Shown: positions 1 to 8,073 of the stretch, one piece after another
Layout: each line of letters opens with the position of its first letter
Position numbering within the stretch: position 1 is the stretch's first letter
Assembly: GCA_002719955.1 (NCBI GenBank)
Contig: PBFW01000052.1
Span: 1-64,000, forward strand
Direction of reading: 5' to 3'
DNA: 64,000 nucleotides
DNA from: Deltaproteobacteria bacterium
GTDB taxonomy: Bacteria; Myxococcota_A; UBA9160; UBA4427
Notes under the pieces: model-generated
Told to the model about the DNA's origin: nothing
Database searches by the model: none
The model's input: only the letters and a program-made list of their open reading frames with translations
Program-made: the position numbers and the translations under genes

Positions 1-370
1 CACCAACGTACGATCGAGCCGGAAGTTCGGCCGCGAAAGCCAATCCACCCCTTTTAGAAGATCGACTCAAGGCGCGTCTTGGGTCAGGCTTCTCGTCGGG
101 CGGCTGGATCCGATCGCGCCGACCGCGGGACCCGCTTTGGACCACAACGCGCGCATGCAAGACTCGCTTCCAGCGGGCGGAGCGCATCTCGGTGAGCGGG
201 CGAGTCCTTGACGACGAGAAGCTCAGTTTGCGCGTCCGGACCTGCCCAACACGAGGGGGATGATCGCAGCCGGCCACCGCGAGGCTCCGCGAATCGCTCT
301 ACACGGATCCTCGAGCCCGCTACTCTAGGGCCGCCACTTCAGTCACCGCAGAGTAAGGAGTCGACAATCG
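1..370. other. gene-free left edge, upstream region of the thiolase-like gene
   Basis: I see no convincing coding region here; the open frames are arginine- and serine-rich and resemble no family. The only clear signal is the AAGGAG ribosome binding site at 355-360, ten bases before the start at 371. No tRNA, hairpin terminator or repeat was recognised. Confidence 0.5.
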
Positions 371-1573
371 ATGGGTCTCGATGGAAATGCAGCAGTCGTG
401 GGCGTGGCGGATTGGAAGCCGGAACGGAAATTCACGGGGACGCCCCAATTCAATCTCGAGCAGTGGGCCGAACTCGCGCGCGAAACCCTCGAAGATGCCG
501 GAATCGAGGCCGCCGAGGTGGATGGTCTCGTCACGGGGGGATTGGCTGAGGCGGGCAGTTTCGTGCCCGCCACCGTGGCCGAGTATTGCGGCTTCGAAGT
601 CAATTTCGCCGAGCTCATCGACCTCGGGGGGGCGAATGCGGTCGGAATGGTGTGGCGCGCTGCGTCGGCCATCGAGCTCGGACTCTGCAACGTCGTGGTC
701 TGCGCGCTGCCGTCGAGGCCGACCCCGCCGGATCCGCGCGGTGATGGGAACCCCGACCCTCGACGGGCCTTCGGCGCCTCGTCGCCGGCCTTCGGATCGC
801 CTCAAGCCGAGTTCGACATCCCCTATGGAAACCTCGCTCAGAACGCGGGCTACGCGACCATCGCCCAGCGCTACAAGGCGGTGCACGGATACGACGAGCG
901 GGCGATGGCCAAGCTCGCGGTCGATCAGCGAACGAATGCTTGCGCACATTCGGAGGCCGTTTTCAGCGGCCAGCCGATTTCAATCGACGACGTGCTCGAA
1001 AGCCGCATGATCGCGGACCCGCTGCACCTGCTCGAAATCGTCATGCCCGTCTCCGGCGGGCATGCGGTCGTCCTCGCGAGCCGCGAACGGGCGAAGCACA
1101 CCCCTCATCGGCCGGTCTGGGTGAAGGGCTGCGGCGAGCGCCTCACGATCAAGACACCCAGCTATGCACGAGATCTCCTCGACACGCCGGTCGGCCCCGC
1201 GTCCGAACAGGCCTTTTCAATGGCGGGTGTGGGACGCGACGAAATCGATCTGGCCTGCATCTACGATTGCTACACGATCACCGCGCTGCTCACCCTCGAG
1301 GATGCGGGCTTCTGCGCGAAGGGCGCCGGAATGGACTTCGTCCAGGACCACGACCTCACTCACGCCGGCGACTTCCCCCTCAACACCCATGGCGGGCAGC
1401 TCTCCTATGGGCAGGCAGGCGCCGCAGGTGGAATGTCTCAGGTCACCGAAGCGATTCATCAGCTCCGCCTCGAAGCCGACGGCCGCCAGGTCCCGAATTG
1501 TGAGACCGCCTACGTCTCGGGAACCGGCGGCGTCATGAGCGAACAATCCGCACTGATTCTGCGCGGCGAATAG
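371..1573 (+). CDS. thiolase-like protein, probable Ltp2-type acyl-CoA retro-aldolase subunit
   Basis: A 400-residue thiolase-fold protein of the SCP-x/lipid-transfer group. The nucleophile region (about residues 83-93, ELIDLGGANAVG) has no cysteine, and the usual GHP histidine motif is replaced by HGGQLSYGQ (340-348), so classical Claisen thiolase chemistry is unlikely. Tyrosines remain at 298/301 (IYDCYTI) and 346 (LSYGQ). In the Ltp2 aldolases of steroid side-chain degradation, tyrosines in these two regions are thought to act in retro-aldol cleavage of a beta-hydroxyacyl-CoA. The next gene, 67 bases on, encodes a DUF35 OB-fold protein, the obligate partner in that system, and an acyl-CoA synthetase follows. 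The start is supported by AAGGAG ten bases upstream. The fold is secure; the aldolase reaction is inferred from missing and retained residues plus the partner gene. A non-catalytic thiolase homologue is the alternative. Confidence 0.85.
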   Translation: MGLDGNAAVVGVADWKPERKFTGTPQFNLEQWAELARETLEDAGIEAAEVDGLVTGGLAEAGSFVPATVAEYCGFEVNFAELIDLGGANAVGMVWRAASAIELGLCNVVVCALPSRPTPPDPRGDGNPDPRRAFGASSPAFGSPQAEFDIPYGNLAQNAGYATIAQRYKAVHGYDERAMAKLAVDQRTNACAHSEAVFSGQPISIDDVLESRMIADPLHLLEIVMPVSGGHAVVLASRERAKHTPHRPVWVKGCGERLTIKTPSYARDLLDTPVGPASEQAFSMAGVGRDEIDLACIYDCYTITALLTLEDAGFCAKGAGMDFVQDHDLTHAGDFPLNTHGGQLSYGQAGAAGGMSQVTEAIHQLRLEADGRQVPNCETAYVSGTGGVMSEQSALILRGE

Positions 1574-1640
1574 CAGAGGCCGACTTGCCCATTTCGACGG
1601 CGACAAACTCATCTATCCATTCACGGAGCCCCCACATCCC

Positions 1641-2045
1641 ATGAACAAACCGCTGCCGCTGGCCACACCGACTTCAGAACCTTTCTGGGAGGGACTTCGC
1701 GCCGGAGAGGTGCGATTGCAGCGATGCAACGCATGTGATCGCTGGATCTTCTATCCGCGCTCCAATTGCCCCGGCTGCCTCTCACGGGACCTCGCATGGT
1801 CGACCGTCTCCGGCCTTGGCCAACTCCACGCCTTTACGATCTCGCGAACCCCGACGGCCGTTTTTTTCACCGACGAAGTGCCCCAGAAGCTAGCGGTGAT
1901 CGAACTCGACGAAGGTGTTCGCCTGACGACGACTCTGGTCGGCGTAGAGGAGAGTGCAATCGAAATCGGGATGCGCGTCGAACCCGTCTTCGAACCCACG
2001 GACGGCGGCGAGGGCGTTCTGCTGCGTTATCGCCCGACCGCTTGA
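1641..2045 (+). CDS. DUF35 zinc-ribbon/OB-fold protein, partner of the thiolase-like enzyme
   Basis: A 134-residue protein with an N-terminal rubredoxin-like zinc ribbon (cysteines 29, 32, 43 and 46 as CNAC and CPGC) followed by a small OB-fold acyl-CoA-binding domain. Proteins of this family bind thiolase-like enzymes and hold the CoA end of the substrate; in ChsH2 of cholesterol degradation the domain is fused to a hydratase and partners Ltp2. Here it stands alone directly after the thiolase-like gene, so the two very likely form one complex. All four metal-binding cysteines are intact. The gene lies between the thiolase-like and acyl-CoA synthetase genes on the same strand, with gaps of about 67 and 99 bases, and is probably in one operon with them. 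Confidence 0.88.
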   Translation: MNKPLPLATPTSEPFWEGLRAGEVRLQRCNACDRWIFYPRSNCPGCLSRDLAWSTVSGLGQLHAFTISRTPTAVFFTDEVPQKLAVIELDEGVRLTTTLVGVEESAIEIGMRVEPVFEPTDGGEGVLLRYRPTA

Positions 2046-2144
2046 ATCCCGGAGACACCGCGCATCACCGAGGCGAATGATCGTTTCGCCATCGTCGCCA
2101 GCCTCCCGCCATCCCGGCGATTTCCCCAGGAGCTCCACCAAATA

Positions 2145-3827
2145 ATGGCGACCGACGCCCCCGCACTACGATCCATCGAAGACGCCACGGCGCGCCTGCT
2201 CTCCCCGGGTAGCCCCTTCGAGTTGGCCGAAGAGGTCGTCCTCGGCGAGACGATGGCCGTGTACAAGAATCGCGCGCATTCGCTGCGCGAGCTGCTCGAG
2301 GGCTCCGCCGCACACGGCGACAAGGATTACATCGTCTTCTCCGATGGGCGCCGCTGGAGCTTCGCCCGACATCTCGCCGACGTCGCCTCGGTCGCCACGG
2401 CGTTCCGCGAGCGCTACGACATCCAGAAGGGAGACCACGTCGCGATCCTGGCCGCCAACGCGCCGGAGTGGATCCTCTCCTATTGGGCCACGATCTCGCT
2501 GGGCGCGGTCGTCATCTCGATGAACGGTTGGTGGGCGGGCGACGAGATCCGCTATGGGCTCGACCTCAGCCAGCCGAAGCTGCTGCTCGCGGATCGTCGA
2601 CGCATCGAGCGCCTCGCCGAGATGGAGGGCGAGGTCGGCATTCCCGTCGTCTCGTTCGAGGACGATTTCGAATCGCTGCGCACCTTCGCCCCGAGCGCCA
2701 CGCTACCGACCGACCCGATCGATGAAGACGACCCCTGCCTGCTCCTCTTCACCTCGGGGACGACGGGCCGACCGAAGGGGGCCCTGGTCAGTCACCGCAC
2801 CCTCGTGGCCTTTACGATGTCGAGCTTTTTCATCGGTGCGCGGCGTGCGATGACCGAGCCGCCGGCGGGCGAAGCCGGCGCCACCCTGGCCCCCTTCCCG
2901 CTCTTCCATCTGTCTGGATCGATGGGGAGCACGACCGCCACCTTGGCGGGCGGTGCGACCACGGTCTGGCCGATGGGACGCTTCGATCCAGCCAAGATCA
3001 TCGAACTCAGCCTGAAGGAGGACATCACCAGTTGGAATGGGGCTACGACCCACATGTTTCGCCTCATCGACCATCCGGATCTCGAAAAACTCGATCTCAG
3101 ACGTTTCTCGAGCGTCGGCGTCGGTGGATCGGCCACGACCCCCGAGCTCCTGCGAGCCGTCGCCGAGCGCTTCCCCCATCTCGAAGGGAGCGTCGGTTCC
3201 GGCTACGGATCGAGCGAGACAGGGGGCCTCGTCAGTTATGCGAATAACGCGATGCTCCGAAGCGCGGCGAATTGCGTTGGCCCGCCCCTTCCGACGGTGC
3301 AGATCAAGATCGTCGACGAGGAGGGCTTGGAGCTTCCCGCCGAGGGCATCGGGCGCGTCTGTGCACGCAGTCCACTCATCATGCTCGAATACCTGAATAA
3401 TCCCGAAGCGAACGCCGAGAGTTTCCTACCGGGGCGCTGGGTCGACACGGGTGACCTCGGCCGGATCAGTGGCGGCATGCTGCATATCGAGTCGCGGCTG
3501 CGCGACATGATCATCCGCGGTGGCGAGAATATCTATCCGGCGGAAATCGAAAACCGAATCGAACTCCATCCGGATGTTGCCGAAGTCGCCGTCCACGGCG
3601 TTGATGACCGTGAGATGGGCCAGCGCGTCAAAGCCGTCATCGTCCCGAACCAGGGTGCGACACCCACGGAAGCCTCGATACGCGATTTCTGCGCTGAACA
3701 CCTCGCCTATTTCAAGGTTCCCGAATTCATCGAAATCCGCCGCGAAGCGCTCCCTCGGAACGCGACGGGCAAGGTCATGAAACACGTGCTCGAAGGGGCC
3801 GGAGAGAATGCTTTCGTCGAGGAATGA
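2145..3827 (+). CDS. acyl-CoA synthetase (AMP-binding, ANL superfamily)
   Basis: A 560-residue adenylate-forming ligase that should activate a carboxylic acid to its CoA thioester using ATP. The P-loop FTSGTTGRPKG is at 202-212, the A5 motif GYGSSETGG at 353-361, the A7 region GRWVDTGDLGRI at 430-441, the hinge region RLRDMIIRGGENIYP at 451-465, and the catalytic lysine at 543 (ATGKVMK). Length is normal for medium or long-chain or aromatic acid ligases, and every core motif is intact. An AGGAG sits 12 bases before the ATG. Gene order suggests it supplies the CoA ester for the upstream thiolase-like/DUF35 complex. The substrate cannot be read from sequence; a steroid or terpenoid side-chain acid is a guess from context. 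Confidence 0.92.
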   Translation: MATDAPALRSIEDATARLLSPGSPFELAEEVVLGETMAVYKNRAHSLRELLEGSAAHGDKDYIVFSDGRRWSFARHLADVASVATAFRERYDIQKGDHVAILAANAPEWILSYWATISLGAVVISMNGWWAGDEIRYGLDLSQPKLLLADRRRIERLAEMEGEVGIPVVSFEDDFESLRTFAPSATLPTDPIDEDDPCLLLFTSGTTGRPKGALVSHRTLVAFTMSSFFIGARRAMTEPPAGEAGATLAPFPLFHLSGSMGSTTATLAGGATTVWPMGRFDPAKIIELSLKEDITSWNGATTHMFRLIDHPDLEKLDLRRFSSVGVGGSATTPELLRAVAERFPHLEGSVGSGYGSSETGGLVSYANNAMLRSAANCVGPPLPTVQIKIVDEEGLELPAEGIGRVCARSPLIMLEYLNNPEANAESFLPGRWVDTGDLGRISGGMLHIESRLRDMIIRGGENIYPAEIENRIELHPDVAEVAVHGVDDREMGQRVKAVIVPNQGATPTEASIRDFCAEHLAYFKVPEFIEIRREALPRNATGKVMKHVLEGAGENAFVEE

Positions 3828-3911
3828 CCTCCAGCACTCCTCGCTCCCCGCGCGACCAGGATCGGAGAGGTCCATTCGAAGGGCAGAGATCGCAGCTCGA
3901 CACGGGGACCG

Positions 3912-4928
3912 TCATCCGCCCCGAAGCTCCGCAACGAGCATCGGAAGCGTTTCGGCGCCGAGACGAGCGATCTGTTCCTCGACGCGCACCGGATCGATGC
4001 CCGCGGCGTGCACCCGCAGGTTGAAGGAATCGCAGCCCCCGCGACCCGCGACCTCGAGCAGTTTTTCCGCCACCTCCGCTCCATCGACCCCCGACACCAG
4101 CTCTTCGCCCGCTCCCCAATGGGCCTGCGCATCCGAAGTGGCGTAGCCGCGGTAGAAATCCATCTGGGCTTCGACCTGCGCGTCCAGGGGTGGGCCGATC
4201 CAGACTCGGCGGATCGCAATCCTCGTCCCCTGCCCCCCCGCTTCCGAATAGGCGTCGGAGATTTCGCGCATGCGGGCGAGCGTCTGAAGAGAGTCGTAGA
4301 GCACGCCGATCCCGACGCGTGCCGCTCGGCGCACCGCGCCGGGGCTCTGGGCTGCACTCACCATGGGAACGGGATCCGCCCTGCATGCGGCGACGGCTGG
4401 ATCCTCCGCGAGCGGCGACGCGGCGCGCCCCCGCAAGGCTTCCGTCACGAGGGGCAGATCATGCTTGAAGCGCGCCACCCGATCCTCGTAGACGAGATCC
4501 GCCATTTCGAAATCCTGGGCGAGGCCGCCGATCGCGAATCCGCCACCAACGCGTCCGGGAAAACGCACCGCGAGCCAGGCCAGCTGCTCGGTGATATGGC
4601 TCCAGTGGTAGAGCGGCAGGAGCAGAGGACAGGGTGCGGCCCACACGCAATCCGTCGCCTCAAGCAGCCAACCCGCGAGCTGAAGCGGGTTGGGTACATA
4701 ACCCGGGAAGCCACCGTGGTGCTCACTGGTCATCAGGCCATCGAAGCCCGCCTCTTCCGCGAGGCTCGCCTGTCTCAGGAGTTCGGCGACGCATTCGCGA
4801 GGGGGCAGCGCGTGGGGATAGAGACGAAGCGAGACCTGGCCACGGTCGAGGGGAACCATCCGGCCAGCGTAGCCACTCCGCTCCGGGACAGCTCGACCGA
4901 TCCGCACGGAGCCATCCGGCATGATCAC
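3912..4928 (-). CDS. LLM-class (luciferase-like) flavin-dependent oxidoreductase
   Basis: About 338 residues with the luciferase-like TIM-barrel pattern: an early EEAGFDGLMTSEHHGG segment, the FPGRVGGGFAIGG strand typical of the family, and a C-terminal segment distinguishing good from bad aligned positions. Such enzymes use FMNH2 or F420 to oxidise or reduce a small organic substrate. The start is GTG at 4928, overlapping the TGA of the upstream SDR as GTGA; an ATG two codons later (4922) is equally possible. The overlap implies translational coupling with the SDR, so both may act on one substrate. It is the last gene of a five-gene minus-strand run that begins at 9264. Cofactor and substrate are not determinable here. 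Confidence 0.85.
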   Translation of the reverse strand: MIMPDGSVRIGRAVPERSGYAGRMVPLDRGQVSLRLYPHALPPRECVAELLRQASLAEEAGFDGLMTSEHHGGFPGYVPNPLQLAGWLLEATDCVWAAPCPLLLPLYHWSHITEQLAWLAVRFPGRVGGGFAIGGLAQDFEMADLVYEDRVARFKHDLPLVTEALRGRAASPLAEDPAVAACRADPVPMVSAAQSPGAVRRAARVGIGVLYDSLQTLARMREISDAYSEAGGQGTRIAIRRVWIGPPLDAQVEAQMDFYRGYATSDAQAHWGAGEELVSGVDGAEVAEKLLEVAGRGGCDSFNLRVHAAGIDPVRVEEQIARLGAETLPMLVAELRGG

Positions 4929-5671
4929 AGCCCGACCTGCCAGCCCCCATCGACAAACCAGGTCTGCCCGTTCACGAAGACGCTCTCATCGGAACAAAGC
5001 AGGAGTGCCGTTCCGATCAGGTCCTCGACCTTGCCGACTCGTTTCGTGATCTGGCCACGCGTCACCATCGCCTTCTGTTCCTCGGAGAGCCCTCCCTTGG
5101 CGGCCTCGGATTCGACGAAGCCCGGCGCGATGGCATTGACCCGGATTCCCTCGGGCTCGAACTCGCGAGCGAGCGAAGCGGTCAGGCCGTTGAGCGCCAA
5201 CTTCGAAACGCTGTAAGCACCGACTCCCATGGTGGACGAGTTCGAGGACTGATTCAGGATGACACCCGGGCGCCTGGCCAGGTGGGGTCGCGCGAGCTTC
5301 GACCAGACGAGCGCCCCGAACACGTTCACATCGAAGAGCCTTCGCCAATCGTCGATCGAAAGCCCGGTCGTCTCGTTATAGCGACCCAGGTGAAGGCCCG
5401 CGTTGTTCACCAGCACATCGATCCCACCGAACTGCTCAACGATCTTCTGGATCGCTTGCGCTGCGTCATCTTCGGAAGCCACATCCGAAACGACGGGGAC
5501 GGCCGCCCCCGCCTGCGACTCGATTCGCGCGACGGTCTCTCGAGCGCCCACTTCGTCGATGTCGACGACGGCGACCGCGGCACCTCGTCTGGCAAGGGCC
5601 TGGGCATAGGCTCGTCCGATCCCGGCCCCCGCTCCCGTCACCACCGCGACTCGCTCTGAAAAATCCTGCAC
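4925..5671 (-). CDS. short-chain dehydrogenase/reductase (SDR)
   Basis: A 248-residue classical SDR: cofactor motif TGAGAGIG near residues 12-19, the NNAG motif near 90, a serine-tyrosine-lysine active site with YSVSK, and the FVDGG C-terminal signature. It should oxidise a secondary alcohol or reduce a ketone with NAD(P)H. The start is GTG at 5671, preceded by a good GGAGG eight bases upstream. The stop codon overlaps the start of the luciferase-like gene, and the thioesterase gene ends only 33 bases upstream, so the three are almost certainly cotranscribed. Which steroid, acyl or terpenoid alcohol it uses is unknown. Confidence 0.9.
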   Translation of the reverse strand: MQDFSERVAVVTGAGAGIGRAYAQALARRGAAVAVVDIDEVGARETVARIESQAGAAVPVVSDVASEDDAAQAIQKIVEQFGGIDVLVNNAGLHLGRYNETTGLSIDDWRRLFDVNVFGALVWSKLARPHLARRPGVILNQSSNSSTMGVGAYSVSKLALNGLTASLAREFEPEGIRVNAIAPGFVESEAAKGGLSEEQKAMVTRGQITKRVGKVEDLIGTALLLCSDESVFVNGQTWFVDGGWQVGL

Positions 5672-5704
5672 CTGCCATTCCTCCCGGCACCTTTTTAGAG
5701 GCGC

Positions 5705-6526
5705 CTAACGCGTTCGTTCTCGGAGCAGAATTTCCTGCACCACGGTCGCGAGGTGGGTGCCGTCCCGCGCGAAGAGCCGACCGATTCCCAACCCACGCGC
5801 CCCGACGATTCCCTGCCCCCGAAAATCATGCAACACCCAATCGTCGTGACGACCGGGACGATGGAACCAGATCGCGTGGTCGAGGCTTGCCCCCACGAAT
5901 AGGCGGTCATACTCGTCGGATTCCGCGGTGAGAGGTGGCCGGCGCGGATGAGAAAGGCTCGCCGCCTCGGTCGGAATATCGTCCGAGGCATAGGCCAGGG
6001 CGCAGGCCTGAAGGATCGAATCATCCCCGATCGAGGGGGCAACCCGCAGCCAGCAGGAGGCGCGCGTGCCGGTCCCAGAGCCGTCGGAGACGGTTCTCCG
6101 TTCGAGGATCGGCCCCCAATCATTCGGTGGCAATTCGTCGGGCGCAGGAATATCGGCGGGAATCTCGATTTCCTGCACGTCCACCTGTTCTTCACGCAGC
6201 TGGAAGGAAGCCGAGAGGTTCAGGATCGGCCCGACCGATTGACGGGCCACAACGCGACGCGTGAGAAACGAGCGACCGTTTCGAATCCGATCGACCTCGT
6301 ATCGGATCGGCTCGTCGGAGTCCCCGCCACGAATGAAATAGGCGTGAAGCGAGTGCACCCGGTGATCCGTCTCGACCGTGGCAGAGGCCGCACGCAATGC
6401 CTGGGCTACGACCTGGCCCCCATAGACGCGACCCCAGGGATAGGGGGGCCCGATCCCGACGAACACATCCGGTCCGTGGGATTCGAGGCGCATGAGGGTC
6501 TTGAAGTCGGTGACATCGAAGGACAT
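5705..6526 (-). CDS. tesB: acyl-CoA thioesterase II (TesB family)
   Basis: A 273-residue protein with the tandem hotdog layout of TesB. The N-terminal hotdog contains the VYGGQVVAQALRAA helix, and residues around 75-80 carry HSLHAYFIRGG. The C-terminal hotdog contains SLDHAIWFHRPG and ends with a G-T-H-L-A-T-VVQE motif typical of the family, including the conserved aspartate region before it. It should hydrolyse medium to long acyl-CoA, releasing free acid and CoA. Length (TesB of E. coli is 286 residues) is normal. It lies 87 bases after the metallo-beta-lactamase gene and 33 bases before the SDR gene in a minus-strand operon, which suggests CoA recycling or release of an end product. Confidence 0.9.
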   Translation of the reverse strand: MSFDVTDFKTLMRLESHGPDVFVGIGPPYPWGRVYGGQVVAQALRAASATVETDHRVHSLHAYFIRGGDSDEPIRYEVDRIRNGRSFLTRRVVARQSVGPILNLSASFQLREEQVDVQEIEIPADIPAPDELPPNDWGPILERRTVSDGSGTGTRASCWLRVAPSIGDDSILQACALAYASDDIPTEAASLSHPRRPPLTAESDEYDRLFVGASLDHAIWFHRPGRHDDWVLHDFRGQGIVGARGLGIGRLFARDGTHLATVVQEILLRERTR

Positions 6527-6613
6527 GGGCCGGCACTATAGCCGGAGCCGGAAAATAGGAAGCGACGAAATCTCCGCAAAAGCCCATCCAAAGGCCCGCG
6601 AGCGCCCGTCCGG

Positions 6614-8053
6614 TCAGCGGTCTAGAGCAGCGAGCGCCTCGCGCGTCTGGCCGACCATCGCCCGCAGGATCCCCGACTCGCTCATGTTGTCGTGGGTCGC
6701 CACGGAATGATCGAGCATGTCTTCCACGATCTTCAGTCGCAGTCGCAGCGCCGAAGCCGTCTCGGGACCCGCCGCCTTCGCCACATCCAATAGGCGCAGC
6801 GCCTTGAGTCCCTCCCCCGAATCGAAATATGCCTGGGCGCGCTCGACGAGCGGTGCCCTTCCCCCCACGAGATCGACGAGGTCGGAATAGATCGATTTCG
6901 CGGGAACCGAATAGAGATCCGCCACGTCCTCGTAATAGAACCAACCGGCGAGAAACTCCCAGATCGCGCGAACGTTCCAGGAGACCTTCCCGTGTCCCTG
7001 GCTGATCTCGAGATCGGGGGGCAAGCGAATCGTCTCCATCAACTCGTATACGCTCTTGCCCGCGTTCATTCCCGCGACGGTCTCGTCGTAGACATATTGG
7101 ACGCCATCACGCATCACCTGGAGGCTCTTGCGAAGATAGGCCTTGCCCTCGATCGGATCGAAATGCGCGGGCAGGATCATGGAGGGTTCGAGATCGATCA
7201 GACGGTCGAGCGCGCGAACATACCCGATCGGATCACGCGTCTTCTCCCCGCGAACCGTATAGAGGTTCGGGACCATGGGGTAGAGACATCCGTAGAAATC
7301 ACCGGTCAGGACGAGCCCATGCTCGGGCAACCAGAGAAGCAGTGCATCTTCGCCCTCGGCGCTGTTCTCCGCCGCGATCGCCCGGAAACGCACACCGCCG
7401 ACCTCAAAGAAATAGTCCTCGTGGACATCGACCGTGCGAGTCGGCTCGTAGCTCCGAAAGCTCGCGACCTGTCCCGCACTATGCGAGGGGTAGAGCGTGC
7501 CCGTTCGCACGCGCCAGAGATATTCGTCGGTGTCTCCGTATATCTTGTTCGTGTACTCGTAGCGCTCGTGAGCGACCAGCTCGGCACCTTCGGCGAGTGC
7601 TTCCTTCCAGGCTTCGAGCCCGCCGTTATGATCTCCGTGCGCGTGGGACACGATCACGTGGGTCGTCTTCTCGTGGCCCATGGCGAGAAGCAGATCGCGC
7701 TGCTGCTCTGCCTGCCAAGTCACGCCGGTATCGTAGATGACATTGCCGTCTTCCGTCTTGATCAAGAAGACATTGCCGACGCCTCGTGCCATGAAGACGA
7801 AATCGTTGATCGAAACGAGCTCGATCGGCGCCTTCATCAGATCCCGCGCCCGCTCGTCAACGTCTTTCGGGACGTCGATCGCCGCGTATTCCGCCGTCGT
7901 CGTATCGACTCGCGACCCGACAGCGACCGCGGAGTCCACCCCGGACAGACTCACGCAACCGAGGTGCGTCGAACCGAGAAACAAAACGAGCAGCAGGGGA
8001 AGCACATACGGGTGCACGCGCCGCCCCATTGAAAGGGTCGATGGACGGATCAT
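6614..8053 (-). CDS. MBL-fold hydrolase, alkylsulfatase-type, probable lipoprotein
   Basis: About 479 residues. A hydrophobic N-terminal segment (about 15-27) ends at Cys33 (HLGC), an imperfect lipobox, so the protein is exported and possibly lipidated. The metallo-beta-lactamase domain carries HAHGDH at 137-142 and further metal-ligand segments (ENSAEGED, LVLTGDF, PAHFDP). After it come an alkylsulfatase dimerisation-like segment (KVSWNVRAIWEFLAGWF) and a C-terminal helical region. SdsA-type enzymes hydrolyse alkyl sulfate esters; others of this group act on other esters. The chosen start has GAGGAAAGG just upstream; the frame stays open for 55 more codons upstream but overlaps the preceding gene. 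It follows the luciferase-like gene by 20 bases in the same operon. Sulfatase activity is a family-based guess. Confidence 0.8.
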   Translation of the reverse strand: MIRPSTLSMGRRVHPYVLPLLLVLFLGSTHLGCVSLSGVDSAVAVGSRVDTTTAEYAAIDVPKDVDERARDLMKAPIELVSINDFVFMARGVGNVFLIKTEDGNVIYDTGVTWQAEQQRDLLLAMGHEKTTHVIVSHAHGDHNGGLEAWKEALAEGAELVAHERYEYTNKIYGDTDEYLWRVRTGTLYPSHSAGQVASFRSYEPTRTVDVHEDYFFEVGGVRFRAIAAENSAEGEDALLLWLPEHGLVLTGDFYGCLYPMVPNLYTVRGEKTRDPIGYVRALDRLIDLEPSMILPAHFDPIEGKAYLRKSLQVMRDGVQYVYDETVAGMNAGKSVYELMETIRLPPDLEISQGHGKVSWNVRAIWEFLAGWFYYEDVADLYSVPAKSIYSDLVDLVGGRAPLVERAQAYFDSGEGLKALRLLDVAKAAGPETASALRLRLKIVEDMLDHSVATHDNMSESGILRAMVGQTREALAALDR

Positions 8054-8073
8054 GGCCTTTCCTCGATTCGAGC

